64,000 bases of DNA from JACKAQ01 sp965227145 (lineage in GTDB: Bacteria > Calditrichota > Calditrichia > RBG-13-44-9 > J075): the NCBI GenBank assembly GCA_965227145.1, contig OZ245730.1, positions 3,534,001-3,598,000 of the forward strand, given 5' to 3'. Under the pieces are notes generated by a model, which saw only the letters and a program-made list of their open reading frames with translations, made no database searches and had not been told where the DNA came from. Made by a program: the position numbers and the translations under genes. Of the stretch, positions 45,046 through 55,600 are shown one piece after another. The first letter of the stretch is position 1, and every line of letters begins with the position of its first letter.

Positions 45046-46206
45046 ATGTTACGCAACCGCTTATTTTCGCTGACCTTAGTTCTATTGTTCGTGAATAACG
45101 GGTTTGGATTTTCCCAAACGACACCGGAATATGTGCCGTTTATTCGCGAAAGCGGATTTTTGGGACACGATTGGTATCGCCAGCAAACCAAATTGTGGCA
45201 GCAACAGGTGCAACAATCGCCCAAAGATGCGAAAGCCTGGCGAAATTATTATTTGAGCACAGAATACAGTTATTTTGGCAAACCATCGCCGGAAAAACAT
45301 GGGCAATTGGAACAAATTATCCGGGAAATGCGCAAACAGGTGCCCGATGCGGTGGAAACGCTGGTGTTGAGTCACCGGTTTGACCAAAGCGATCTGGCTT
45401 CGCTGGAAAAAGCGCACCGGTTGAATCCCGAACATCCCGAACCGATTTACGGATTGATCGTGAGCCGGGAAATGCGTGGCGAGGACGCGGCTGCCAAAAA
45501 TTTCTGCCAAAAATTATACGAAACCGGCGAGATTCCCACCGCGTTACTGGATTACAATTATAATACGTTGATGAGCTGCGCGGCAAACGCGATACTGTTT
45601 ACCAATGGCGATAACGACAGTTATCCGGCATGGGTGCTGCAATCGCAGGGCATCCGGACGGATGTTGCCGTGTGGAATATTTCTCTGCTGCGATCGGATC
45701 GCGATTATTTGCGCAGCAAATTGGAAAGCAAATTGGCTGGCGCAGACTTGTCGGATGTACCGGAATTTTCTGCCGAAGATTTTTTGCCGGAGCTGATTCG
45801 CTACATTGCGAAACAATCGCCGCAAACGCCTGTTTATACGGCGGTTACTGTCGATACGGATTTGTTGAAACCGGTCAGCAAATCGCTGTATTTGGCCGGA
45901 TTGGCATCGCGATACAGCGAATCGCGAATGGATAATCTGGTGCCGCTGCAAAACAACTGGTCGCGCTTCCGGACGGATTATTTGTCGAACGACTGGTATC
46001 GGGATCAGCAAATTTCCCGGCGTTTGGTGGAGAAATATCTCAACCAGAATTACCTCCCGGCAATGATTATTTTGTTCGAAAATGCCAAAAAAAATAATCA
46101 GACCGAATCGGCGGAAAAATTTCGCAGCCTGATTTTGCGAACCGCGGAAAAAGCGGAGCTCAGCGAATCCGTTTCCGCGCAACTCCGGAAAATTGAGAAC
46201 GAATGA
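45046..46206 (+). CDS. Exported NGDND-motif (DUF2723-type) alpha-solenoid protein
   Basis: A 386-residue protein from ATG 45046, with AAGGGA 6 bases upstream; ATG 45040 is too close to it. [19 protein letters not shown] is the signal peptide. TPR-like helices fill residues 60-170. Then [37 protein letters not shown] appears, a motif otherwise known from the periplasmic C-terminal region of DUF2723 membrane proteins. The membrane part of that family is absent. The stop overlaps the start of the next gene (ATGA), which couples it to an ECF sigma/anti-sigma pair, so it may be the sensor or main target of that system. Confidence 0.75.
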   Translation: MLRNRLFSLTLVLLFVNNGFGFSQTTPEYVPFIRESGFLGHDWYRQQTKLWQQQVQQSPKDAKAWRNYYLSTEYSYFGKPSPEKHGQLEQIIREMRKQVPDAVETLVLSHRFDQSDLASLEKAHRLNPEHPEPIYGLIVSREMRGEDAAAKNFCQKLYETGEIPTALLDYNYNTLMSCAANAILFTNGDNDSYPAWVLQSQGIRTDVAVWNISLLRSDRDYLRSKLESKLAGADLSDVPEFSAEDFLPELIRYIAKQSPQTPVYTAVTVDTDLLKPVSKSLYLAGLASRYSESRMDNLVPLQNNWSRFRTDYLSNDWYRDQQISRRLVEKYLNQNYLPAMIILFENAKKNNQTESAEKFRSLILRTAEKAELSESVSAQLRKIENE

Positions 46207-46814
46207 GTTTTTTCAGCAAAAATTACCGCCAGATCAGCGATGAAGATTTGATGGCAGACATCAGCGCGGGCGATACGCGCGCATTCGACGAGTTGTACCG
46301 GCGATACAGTCAACGAATGCTCGGCTATTTTTACCGGATGCTCGGCGGCGATGCGGAAAAAGCGCAGGATTTTTTGCAGGATTTGTTCACAAAAATCATC
46401 GATAATTGCGACAGCTACCGCAACGGCGCACGATTTTCGACCTGGCTGTTCACCATCGCCGGAAATATGTGCAAAAATGAATATCGCTGGCAGGCGGTTC
46501 GGCGCGGCACAGTGAACGGCTTCGACCCCGATTTGCTGCCCGGCGACGGCAGCGATATCGCCGCAACAATCGACATGCGGACACTTCGCGAATTGATTGG
46601 GCAAGAATTGGAACAGTTGGATGCGCATCAGCGAAACGCCTTTGTGTTGCGTTTTCAGGAGCAGCTTTCGATAAAGGAAATCAGTACCGTGATGAAATGT
46701 GCAGAGGGAACAACCAAATCCCGGTTGCATTATGTGACCCGGAAACTGGCGCAAAAATTCCGGGCGTATCATCCGGAAAAACAGGAGGATAACGACAATG
46801 AAACCCACACATGA
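46203..46814 (+). CDS. ECF-type RNA polymerase sigma factor
   Basis: A 203-residue ECF sigma factor. Region 2 is [30 protein letters not shown] to [18 protein letters not shown] (about 18-95). Region 4 is [44 protein letters not shown] (about 140-183) with the helix-turn-helix [20 protein letters not shown]. It overlaps the NGDND gene by 4 bases at its start and the anti-sigma gene by 17 bases at its end, so the three proteins are translationally coupled. It differs in sequence from the other ECF factor at 26161. Confidence 0.9.
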   Translation: MSFFSKNYRQISDEDLMADISAGDTRAFDELYRRYSQRMLGYFYRMLGGDAEKAQDFLQDLFTKIIDNCDSYRNGARFSTWLFTIAGNMCKNEYRWQAVRRGTVNGFDPDLLPGDGSDIAATIDMRTLRELIGQELEQLDAHQRNAFVLRFQEQLSIKEISTVMKCAEGTTKSRLHYVTRKLAQKFRAYHPEKQEDNDNETHT

Positions 46815-47325
46815 TGTACAAATAGATTGCCAACAATTCGACAATTGGCTGGCACAACAATACTCGGATGAGCTGAGCACTGCCGACGCCGAAAAACTGG
46901 AAGCACATTTGCAACACTGTGCCAAATGCAGCGCTGTCGCCCGTAACATCGGCATCGTTCCGACCGTTTTGCAGTCGGAAACGGCGGCATTGCAGCCCAA
47001 ACCGGAAACACAATTATTGCTGCAATTGCATCTGCAACAGCGACGCAAACTGCAGCCGAAAAGCAGTTTTTGGGGGAAATTTTCGGAGATATTTCAGCAT
47101 CGTGTGCCGCTGTATCAGGCGGCTTTGGGCATTGCCGTTGTGCTGCTGGTGATGTTGCTCAGCGGAACACCGCACATCCAACCGGACGATCCGCCGCAAA
47201 AGAACCGCGAATTTGTCGAGCTCGCCGATTCAACAATGGGCGGCAGTAGCATCGATTCGTCACAAATCGGGCGCAGCCTGTACGAAGACAGTTTGCTGGC
47301 GAAGTTTTTTCACACAATTATGTGA
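46798..47325 (+). CDS. Zinc-finger anti-sigma factor
   Basis: A 175-residue membrane anti-sigma protein. The N-terminal anti-sigma domain has DCQQFDNWL and the zinc site HLQHCAKC (His-x3-Cys-x2-Cys, about 37-44). A basic cytoplasmic linker (LQQRRKLQPKSSFWGKF) precedes the helix YQAALGIAVVLLVMLLSG (about 105-122), and a short 50-residue outer tail follows. AGGAGG precedes the ATG, and the start lies inside the sigma gene. It presumably holds the preceding sigma factor inactive until a signal arrives. Confidence 0.85.
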   Translation: MKPTHDVQIDCQQFDNWLAQQYSDELSTADAEKLEAHLQHCAKCSAVARNIGIVPTVLQSETAALQPKPETQLLLQLHLQQRRKLQPKSSFWGKFSEIFQHRVPLYQAALGIAVVLLVMLLSGTPHIQPDDPPQKNREFVELADSTMGGSSIDSSQIGRSLYEDSLLAKFFHTIM

Positions 47326-47418
47326 GAGAGTGTTTTAGTGTTATTGTGTTAGGAACGCAGATAAAATAACTTCCCGATTTGGGAATGTTGGTATAAGGTT
47401 TGTCGTTACTACAAGAAC

Positions 47419-48186
47419 TCACCCCTCCGGCAGCATAAACCACAGCCCGGAAAACCAGTTGCTGTCCCATTCGCGGCGCTCGAGATCGACAATTAACCCC
47501 GGAACGAGCGATTCCCGCCAAATCACATGTCCGTTATTTTGCTCGGTTGGCTGACTATTTGGCAACTCGCTTTTTGCCAACGCATTTTCAACCCCGTCCA
47601 TCGGCTGGTAATAATTCACTTTTATTTTAGTGATGCGCTCGCTGTTGCGTTCAACAAAAAGCGTAACGCCGTGCGCAACAATTTCGTCACTGGATTCCAC
47701 CACGTTCAGCACAGTGGTTTCGTGGCTGCCCAACCCGATTTCTCCAAAAAACAGCTCGTACGACGTTGAAAACGATTGGCGAACCTCACCGCGCTGCGAA
47801 AACATTCGCCGGAAATAATCGATATCGTAAAACGTTTTCCGGTTGCTGTCAAAATAGGTTGCAGGATTGTATAAATTGATGTAATCGTAACCCACCGATG
47901 GCCCCCAAATCCAGCCACGGGCAAATTTTCCATTGGAAAAACACACCCAGTTTCCGCTCCGCTTAACGACCGTAAGTTTTTGATTTCTCCGGAGTTGACC
48001 GAGAATTTTTCCGTTTGGGCGTTGCCGCACATTTTCCGCCGCAACCGAAACGGACATCACCTCGCCGGCATCGGTGAAAATCGGTGCGTTCGGATCTTCC
48101 GGCGCAGCTATTTTGCTGGATTTCGGCGCACAGCCGATCAACAGAATCAGCATCGCGATCTGCCAATAGTTGCAAATTTTCTTCAA
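47419..48186 (-). CDS. SH3-domain lipoprotein
   Basis: A 255-residue lipoprotein with a TTG start (GAGG 9 bases upstream). MKKICNYWQIAMLILLIGCAPKSS is a good lipoprotein signal with Cys19, which supports the unusual start. Residues about 45-100 form a bacterial SH3 domain (VSVAAENVRQRPNGKILGQLRRNQKL then KRSGNWVCFSNGKFARGWIWGPSV). The remaining 150 residues are a beta-rich unit (HETTVLNVVESSDEIVAHGVTLFVE) that I do not recognise. It may bind peptidoglycan or a partner protein in the periplasm. It is transcribed opposite to its neighbours. Confidence 0.78.
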   Translation of the reverse strand: MKKICNYWQIAMLILLIGCAPKSSKIAAPEDPNAPIFTDAGEVMSVSVAAENVRQRPNGKILGQLRRNQKLTVVKRSGNWVCFSNGKFARGWIWGPSVGYDYINLYNPATYFDSNRKTFYDIDYFRRMFSQRGEVRQSFSTSYELFFGEIGLGSHETTVLNVVESSDEIVAHGVTLFVERNSERITKIKVNYYQPMDGVENALAKSELPNSQPTEQNNGHVIWRESLVPGLIVDLERREWDSNWFSGLWFMLPEG

Positions 48187-48363
48187 TTGTTTAGCCTCGT
48201 TTTTTCCAATGACCCTAAAAAATAGGGGTATCGCGGCAGATTTTCAACCGATATCTGCTTTTTGTAACTCCTTAATTTTACCGGAATTCGCCCAAAAAGG
48301 GGTGGAATTCGCCGGCGCAGTTGGTTATTTTTCTCAAAAGCAAAATGAAAAGGCTATTTTGAA

Positions 48364-49614
48364 ATGAATCGAAAATTTCTACGAACATCCATTTTTTTTC
48401 TGATTTTATCAGGATTTGGCGTGTTGAACGCCCAAAGCTACATCAGTTTGAGTGAGGATAAATGCGGCTTCGATCCGGAAGTTTCAGCACAAATGCAGCG
48501 ATTGCTCGGGCAAAATTGGGGTTACTGTTACGATAGTTTGCTGGTTGATCTCGGTAAATGGTCGCAAAGCCCATACGTGACCGTCGATTCGATTGGCGCG
48601 AGTGTACTCAACCGGGCGATCTGGCAGTTGAAAATTACTGCCGAAACGCTGCCGCTGGTTCCCCGACGCACCGTTTTTATTCACGCCAGAACCCACCCGA
48701 ATGAGGTGCAGGCGTTTTGGGTGACGGACGAAATGATCAACATGTTGCTATCGGAAGACCCGTTCGCGCAGTTTTTACGCGATAATTGCACGTTTTTCAT
48801 TCTGCCGATGTATAATCCCGACGGTGTGGAACTCGGGCTGCCGCGCCAAAACGCCAACGGCATCGATATCGAAAGCGGTTGGGACGATGCCGTTCAACAG
48901 CCGGAAGTGACCGTGCTGCGCAATCGTTTTATCGAATTGATGAACGCGCCGGAGCCGATCGAAGTGGCGCTAAACATGCACTCGGCAATCGCCTGCAAAC
49001 GCTATTTTGTGTATCATCACCAAAATGGCACCTCGCTCCTGTTCACTCAATTGGAGAAACAATTTATCGGCGATGTGCAAAGCTATTTCCCGACGGGCAT
49101 CGAACCGTGGGATTATTATGTGAGTTGGGCAAACGGCACGCCGAACCAGTACCCGGAAAGCTGGTGGTGGATGAATCACGGCGAAGATGTGATGGCGTTA
49201 ACTTACGAAGACATGAATTGCACCACCGCCGGGCAATACGACCAAACAGCGTACGCAACGCTGCACGGCATTTCGGATTATTTGGGTTTAGTGGTTACAG
49301 CGATTGCCGGAACGCCGGCGCCAAATTACGGGCAAAATGCCACGTTGGGGCAAAATTATCCCAATCCGGTGCAGCTTTCGGCGGGCACGACGCTATCGAC
49401 AGTATTTTTGTATCAACTGGCGCAGCCGCAGGAAATCCGGCTGGCGATTTACGATGTGCTCGGTCGCCGCATTGCCGTTGTTGACGAAGGCTATCGCAGC
49501 GCAACAACCCATCGCGTATTTTTCGATGCAAGTGATTTGCCCAGCGGCAATTATTTTTACCGGCTGGAAACGCCGCAGGGTGTGCAAATGAACCGGTTTC
49601 AGGTGATCCGTTAA
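48364..49614 (+). CDS. Secreted M14 zinc carboxypeptidase with C-terminal sorting tail
   Basis: A 416-residue exported peptidase. The signal peptide is FLRTSIFFLILSGFGVLNAQ. The M14 zinc site is HARTHPNEVQ (His111 and Glu114, HxxE) with NMHSAI (His206), and the catalytic base is Glu282 in ALTYEDM. At about residue 330 begins GQNYPNPVQLSAGTTLSTVF, with a later IYDVLGRRIA and SGNYFYRLE, the FlgD-like/type IX tail; the canonical NPFNP is altered to NPVQL. The tail should direct it to the surface or outside. It would remove C-terminal residues from peptides or act on peptidoglycan peptides. Confidence 0.88.
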   Translation: MNRKFLRTSIFFLILSGFGVLNAQSYISLSEDKCGFDPEVSAQMQRLLGQNWGYCYDSLLVDLGKWSQSPYVTVDSIGASVLNRAIWQLKITAETLPLVPRRTVFIHARTHPNEVQAFWVTDEMINMLLSEDPFAQFLRDNCTFFILPMYNPDGVELGLPRQNANGIDIESGWDDAVQQPEVTVLRNRFIELMNAPEPIEVALNMHSAIACKRYFVYHHQNGTSLLFTQLEKQFIGDVQSYFPTGIEPWDYYVSWANGTPNQYPESWWWMNHGEDVMALTYEDMNCTTAGQYDQTAYATLHGISDYLGLVVTAIAGTPAPNYGQNATLGQNYPNPVQLSAGTTLSTVFLYQLAQPQEIRLAIYDVLGRRIAVVDEGYRSATTHRVFFDASDLPSGNYFYRLETPQGVQMNRFQVIR

Positions 49615-49636
49615 CGATTGCCACAACATATTGAAA

Positions 49637-50683
49637 ATGAACAGCTTAAATCGAACAGATTTTCTAAAATTGGTGGGTGCGGGAGCGATTGCAGCGCTTT
49701 GCGACAACCGTTCGCTAATTGCTGCGCCACCGCCGCAAGTTGGCGATGTTCCGGTGAATATCGTCATTCCCGAAAGCTATCGCCCGCGCACCGATGATGC
49801 CTTTGCCGGATCGCTGAAACGCGCCGTTCTGGACATGCTGCAAACCCATTATTCCACTCAAAATATGCCGGTTTGGCGCAAACCGTTTCATCAGATTGAT
49901 CTGGAAGTCCGGGTGCACTGGATTATCCAATGGATGATGGCCGCGCTGCGCCAGCACCAACGGGTGTATCCGGTCGATCCTGTGCTCATCCTCGCGATGA
50001 TCATGAAAGAATCCTATTTTTACGAATACGCCGTTTCCGTTTCGCTGGCTGTTGGCATTTGCCAATTTGTGCAACCGACCGCGCAGGAATACCAGATGCT
50101 CTGCGCCGGAACGCTGCCCGAACACAGCAGACCGCCGTACCGGATGGCCGATTACGCCAGCAAAAATGCGGAATATTACCAGATTCGCCGCGATCGCCGC
50201 GAATTTTATCGCACCAGCCGCCCGAAACGACGCTTCGATTTCAACGAAATGCTGGCGATTATCGCCAATAATGAGTCGGATCGATACGCACGCGATGCGC
50301 GGATTTATAAAGATTACATCGAACGGCTGGATGAATTTGATCGCCGCAGATCGGAGGCACGGGATCAGTTTCGTGACTATCTGACCGCGAATGTCGCCCA
50401 CCGTAACTTGTTTGATCGCAACGACTTAAACTTCATTTTAGGATTCGATGAGCGCTTTACCTACAAAAAACCGCTGTCCGGAATGGTGCTGATGATGGCG
50501 CGCCACCTTCGCGCCCGGAACGGCAATGTGCTGCCCGCCGTGGTCGGCTACAACGCCGGACTTTCCACCACACAGGACATCGGTCGGTTTGAGCCATACG
50601 GCAAAATCCCGCATATCGAGCAATCCACCGAATACATCAGCCATGTGCTGGTGAATCATCACGAAATTTCCCGCCGGTTGTAA
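49637..50683 (+). CDS. Exported lytic transglycosylase-like protein
   Basis: A 348-residue SLT-type protein from ATG 49637; a TTG two codons earlier is less likely. The N-terminus NRTDFLKLVGAGAIAAL resembles a Tat signal in its FLKLVG core but has only one arginine (NRTDF). The transglycosylase fold follows: LAMIMKESYFYEYAVS with Glu125 as the catalytic acid, VGICQFVQPTAQEY in place of the usual GLMQ-x-P-T, and AVVGYNAGLS as the AYNAG motif. A long arginine-rich insert (YQIRRDRREFYRTSRPKRRF) lies between. It would cleave peptidoglycan glycan chains in the periplasm. Confidence 0.8.
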   Translation: MNSLNRTDFLKLVGAGAIAALCDNRSLIAAPPPQVGDVPVNIVIPESYRPRTDDAFAGSLKRAVLDMLQTHYSTQNMPVWRKPFHQIDLEVRVHWIIQWMMAALRQHQRVYPVDPVLILAMIMKESYFYEYAVSVSLAVGICQFVQPTAQEYQMLCAGTLPEHSRPPYRMADYASKNAEYYQIRRDRREFYRTSRPKRRFDFNEMLAIIANNESDRYARDARIYKDYIERLDEFDRRRSEARDQFRDYLTANVAHRNLFDRNDLNFILGFDERFTYKKPLSGMVLMMARHLRARNGNVLPAVVGYNAGLSTTQDIGRFEPYGKIPHIEQSTEYISHVLVNHHEISRRL

Positions 50684-51113
50684 AAAAACGTGCCAAATGC
50701 GCCAACATGTTACAAATCGCCCGCCGAAAGTTGCATTCGTCACGGCAGCAGCACAGGAATGATTTAACTTGGCAGTAATAATTTCAACAACTGTATTTTA
50801 ATATTGAATTTAACGCCTGAATTATGTAAGTTTTCAACTATATAATTTTCCAGAAAAGTCAAATTATTTACGCTGATTTTGTAGTTTTTTTACCATCTAA
50901 AATGGTTCGGCATTTCGGTTGTTGGGGAACACCGCGATGCATCTGATGACGGCACAGGTATGAATTTTACGGCAACACTACCGTTACTGCAGCTTTCCTT
51001 TTTTATCACACGAATTTCCACTTTCAGGTTTTTCCTCGGGCGATCATTCCCCATCGCCGGATAGTAATAACATGCACTAAACATCAGTAAATAAAATAAC
51101 ATAGGGTAAACGA
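50684..51113. other. 430-base gap with one doubtful small gene
   Basis: The first half (50700-50890) is AT-rich with nothing recognisable. The second half contains a minus-strand open frame discussed separately (50890-51102). No hairpin terminator of the transglycosylase gene is evident. Confidence 0.4.
50890..51102 (-). CDS. Doubtful small lipoprotein-like open frame
   Basis: A 70-residue frame starting at ATG 51102: MLFYLLMFSACYYYPAMG has a lipobox-like FSAC at residues 8-11, followed by KVEIRVIKKESCSNGS. It is divergent to the propeller gene at 51114 and fills otherwise empty sequence. There is no ribosome binding site, and the leader before the cysteine is very short and lacks a basic residue, so it may be chance. 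Confidence 0.25.
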   Translation of the reverse strand: MLFYLLMFSACYYYPAMGNDRPRKNLKVEIRVIKKESCSNGSVAVKFIPVPSSDASRCSPTTEMPNHFRW

Positions 51114-52619
51114 ATGCATCGATTAATTCGCATGATCTGGGTTGGGTTGTTGATCGGGGGGATGTTGCAGGCGCAGTCCGCACTGCAAATGCAGGGCAAC
51201 GCACTGGAGGTTTTTTCCAGCGCAACCGAAGGGCTGGACGGGTTGTTAACCCGACCGCAATTTTCGCCGTTTCCAACACAGGTGATTTCCTTTGAGCGCA
51301 TTTCGGACAACCGCAATTTTTTATATGTTTACGATTTGGCTGCCAAAAGCCTGACCGAAGTGCGAACTGTAATTCCCGAAGCCGGTGTAAAACTGGGTCT
51401 CGAAGACAGCCTTAAATTGGCAGGCATTTACCATACCCAACTCGATTGGCGACCGGTACTGGACGATCAGGGGCGCCAGTGGTTCGCATTTAAAAGCAAC
51501 GGCGCTTCGGATAACGCCGATATTTATCTCGGGTTTGCCGGCGGCACAACCTTCCTGCGGTTGACGACAAATGAATCCGTTGACGAATCCCCAAAATGGA
51601 GCCCGGACGGTCGGCAACTGGCGTTTATTTCCCGCAGATCCGGCAATGGCGATATTTACGTTGTCGAGGAAGTGGACAACATCATCGCAGAATTGAATCG
51701 GAACGCCGACAACTTCCGGCTGAAACAGGTCACCAACACGCCGCTGGAAGAAAAAGATATCGCATGGAATCCCGATCCGAACGCCCAGTTGATCGCATTT
51801 TCCCAACTCGTCCGGTTTGAGGGGCGGCAGGTGCCAACCTACCAAATTCGTGTTGCGGATGTGCTGGCAACTCCGGAAGTTTACTACCCCGTAACCAACG
51901 ATCCGCTGGCAAATTACAGCCGCCCGTCGTGGAATCCGCATACAGGTGCGCAATTGCTGTTTGTCGGCGAAGGCTTGCTCGATGACCAAATGGCATCGCT
52001 GTATCTCGTCACGATGGAATATAACGCAGATGGCAATCTTCACAACAAAGATCTGGAAGGATTGAAATCGGAGATTTTCCCGAACGTGCACCTCGCCGGA
52101 ACATACGGTCTGTGGCTGGCCGGCGGCGACGCAATCCTTTGCCAGGAAAATCGACCGGAGCAAAATTACCCGCTGTACTCCGTCAATGTGCAGCGCCGGT
52201 TGGAGAAAAAAGAGCAATCGGTTTATTATTTCGGAAAGCTGCACACAGCCTATCCCTACATTCTGGAATTTGACGCCCGCAAAAACAACTTCATTTTTGT
52301 GAATCAGGAAAGCGATGTGTTCAAAATTTATCTCGCGCAAATTTATGGCGACGACATCATCCCCTATCGCCTGCCCGAATACACGCTCACCCGCACCGGT
52401 GCCGCCGCGATGGCACAGCCGGTCATCTCGAAAGAATCTCTCGAAGCTGCGGATAACGAGGCAAAAATTATTCCCGTTGCCGGCATCGGGTTGATGCAAT
52501 ATTTGCTGTATGGCGGCGCAGCGGCGGTGGGAACAGCAGCCTACTTTATAATTTCCAACAACGGCGACGATCCGCCACAAACGAAAACCGCCATCGGCTT
52601 GCCGCCGAATATGCCGTAA
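51114..52619 (+). CDS. Exported TolB/WD40-like beta-propeller protein with C-terminal membrane helix
   Basis: A 501-residue protein. The N-terminus LIRMIWVGLLIGGMLQAQ is a signal peptide. PD40/TolB-type blades are clear in the middle: SVDESPKWSPDGRQLAFISRRSGNGDIYVVE, then EEKDIAWNPDPNAQLIAF and YSRPSWNPHTGAQLLFVGEG. Near the C-terminus is a hydrophobic segment, YLLYGGAAAVGTAAYFII (about 464-481), and a proline-rich end. It is probably a periplasmic propeller anchored at its C-terminus. The next gene (giant repeat protein) follows 76 bases later on the same strand, so the two may be expressed together. Confidence 0.8.
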   Translation: MHRLIRMIWVGLLIGGMLQAQSALQMQGNALEVFSSATEGLDGLLTRPQFSPFPTQVISFERISDNRNFLYVYDLAAKSLTEVRTVIPEAGVKLGLEDSLKLAGIYHTQLDWRPVLDDQGRQWFAFKSNGASDNADIYLGFAGGTTFLRLTTNESVDESPKWSPDGRQLAFISRRSGNGDIYVVEEVDNIIAELNRNADNFRLKQVTNTPLEEKDIAWNPDPNAQLIAFSQLVRFEGRQVPTYQIRVADVLATPEVYYPVTNDPLANYSRPSWNPHTGAQLLFVGEGLLDDQMASLYLVTMEYNADGNLHNKDLEGLKSEIFPNVHLAGTYGLWLAGGDAILCQENRPEQNYPLYSVNVQRRLEKKEQSVYYFGKLHTAYPYILEFDARKNNFIFVNQESDVFKIYLAQIYGDDIIPYRLPEYTLTRTGAAAMAQPVISKESLEAADNEAKIIPVAGIGLMQYLLYGGAAAVGTAAYFIISNNGDDPPQTKTAIGLPPNMP

Positions 52620-52695
52620 TTTTGGGTTTGATGATGAAAAAAGGGTGATTTTGGGTTTTAGCTCGGTGATTTTTGATGATGAATTTGAGGTAAAA

Positions 52696-55600
52696 ATGGA
52701 GCACAGGATGAACATTTGGCTACGGCTGATCGCAATCTTTATAGCAGGATTGACCATTTCAGCAATTGCACAACCGGGAATTGCCACAACGCCCGACACA
52801 TTGAATTTTGCAGAAGTGCTGGTTGGCGAAGACTCGCTGAGTTCGGTGACGATCACCAACAGCGGCGATTCTGCGTTGGTGATCAACGGCATTGTGATGA
52901 ACAGCGTCGAAGGCAATTTTGCCCTTTCCAACCCGCTGACATTTCCGCTGACCATTGCGCCGGACAGCACATCGCCACCGGTTTCAGTGCGCTTTGCCCC
53001 GCTTTCTCCGGGTGCGAAAGCGGCATCGCTGCGGATTTTCACGAATATCGATGGCGCTGATTCGCTAAAAATTGTCCAGTTGCGCGGCACCGGCATCGTG
53101 CCGGATTTGCAACCCTCGCCGGACAGCCTCAGCTTTGCGGAAGTGGTCATGAATTCGAGCGACACCGAAATCATTACGCTGGAAAATATTGGCGGCGCAC
53201 CGTTGCAAATCGACAGCGTTCGGCTGGCGACTGGCGGCGCGGCAGATTTTTCGCTCGTTTCTCCGCCGGTTTTGCCGCAAACCTTGCTCACCGGACAATC
53301 GATAAACGTGACCGTGCAATTTTCTCCGCAATTCCGGGGATTCCAAAGCAGCGCGCTGGAAATTGTCAGCAACGATGCCGATGCTCCGCTGACAACCGTT
53401 CCGGTGACCGGAACGGGCATCGCGCCGCAAATTACGGTTTCACCCACTTTGCTGAATTTTGGAAATGTGCTGGTTGATCACGATTCGCTGATGACGTTAC
53501 ACATGATCAACACCGGCAACACCACGCTTACCATCGACGATGCGGGAGTCGTCGGTACCAACGCCAACCGCTTCAATTTGGTGAATCCGCCGGTTTTCCC
53601 GAACGCGATTCCCGCCGGCGACACACTGACCGTCACGCTCCGTTTCGCGCCGAATATCGAACGAAATTATGTTGCAACATTCGTCATTCTCAGCGACGAT
53701 CCGGCTCAGCCATCGCTGCAGGTGCCGCTCTCCGGGCGAGGTGTTCACTCACAAATCGAAGTTTCCGCAACAAATCTCAACTTTGGCGATGTTCAGGTTA
53801 AAGTGTTGAAAACACTGGACTTCGCAATTTTCAACACCGGCGAAGGCGATCTGATTATCGACGATTTGAGCATTCTCAGCGATCCGGATTCGTTGTTCAA
53901 AATACTCAATTTTCCGCCGCGACCGTACAACATTCATCCCGGCGATACGCTCACTTTCCAGCTCGGTTTTCGACCGGATACCGCCGGTGTGCAATCCGCA
54001 GCGCTGGCAATTACCAACAACGATCCCGATCCGCAGGATCGCTTGCTGCTCATCAATTTGAGCGGAATCGGGGTAAATCCGGTGCTGGTCGCGAACCCGG
54101 AAAATCTCGAATTTGGCAGCGTGCCGGTTTCCGAAGAGTTGGAGCGGACATTTTATCTGAAAAACAACGGCACAGCGCTGCTGATCATCAACACAATTGA
54201 ACTGACCATCGGCGACACGGCGAATTTTGACATCGTGACTTTGCCAACCCTGCCGGCACAGCTTCAGCCGGGCAGCGATTCCGCTGGTGTAACCATCCGT
54301 TTCCGCCCGCAAACGGACGGATTAAAAACCGCGACCGTCACCGTCACCAGCAACGACAGTCTGCAAAACCCGTTTTTTTACGCGCTTTCCGGCACCGGCA
54401 TCGCGCCGAATATCAACTCCGATCCGGCAAGCATCGCATACGGCGGTGTTCGTGTCGGGCAAACTTTCAGCGATACGCTGGAAATTTTCAACGAAGGTCA
54501 GGCGCCGCTGGTGATCACCAATATTATTTTGCAGGGCGCGCAGGTGGATCAGTTTGAAATTGTCCAACTGCCTTCGTTCCCGCTCACCATCCTGCCGGAA
54601 AGAGATACGCTGAAGCTGGCGATCGCATTTTCGCCAACATCGACCGGGCAAAAAGCTGCGGAAGTGCGCATCACCAACAATTCGCCGAATGAAAATCCAT
54701 ACATCGTTCCGCTAACCGGATCGGGCACAGAGCCGCAGATCGGCGCATCCACAGATTCGCTGGGATTCGGCACGGTTCGGCTGGGCAGCGCGCCGGTGCA
54801 ATTTTTTGACGTCGTGAACACCGGCACAGCGATTTTGACCATCAGCGATACCAATCTCGTTGGCGACGATAACAACCAGTTTAATCTGATACTTAACCGG
54901 GATATTCCGATAAAAATGTTGCCAAATTCCGATACGCTGCAAATTGGCGTGCGCTTCGCCCCGAACACACTTGGCGAAAAAAATGCCACATTGGAATTGG
55001 TCAGCGACGATCCCAATAATTCACTGCTCAGCATTGCGCTGAACGGCATCGGTGCGTTGCCGGAAATTGGCAGCGCCAATGATACGCTCGCTTTTGGCGC
55101 CGTTGTGGTCAGCGAAAGCATGGTTGACACCGTATTTCTGCAAAATAATGGCGGCGTTCCGCTGACAATCAACGGGCTGGCAATCACCGGTACGCAATCT
55201 CTGAACTTCGGATTTACCGCGCCGCCACCGCTGCCGCGCGTGATTTTGCCGGGTGGCGAATACCCGTTGTCAATTTCATTTTTACCGGATGCCGAAATCG
55301 ATTTTCGGGCAACACTGGTCGTTTTGAGCGATGACCCGAATCGTCCCCAATTTGAAGTCCCGATGACAGGATTGGGCGTTTTACCGCGATTGTCGCTACC
55401 CGCGGATACGCTCGATTTCAATTTTGCGGCGGTGAATCGCCAAAATCTTGTCGAATTTGTGATGGAAAACAGCGGCGGCGCACCGTTGATTATCGATAGC
55501 TTGGGCATCACCGGACTGAATCCCGGCGATTTTCAGGTGGTTGATGCAACCACATTTCCGGACACGATCGCGCCCAACGGCAGTTCACTGACAAAAATGC

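Noticed and set aside
51321..53447. 708-codon open frame on the minus strand opposite the propeller and giant repeat genes
   Set aside because: It is antisense to two well-supported genes with signal peptides and known folds. Its sequence is low-complexity and cysteine-rich in one half without any domain, as expected of a shadow frame in repetitive coding DNA.
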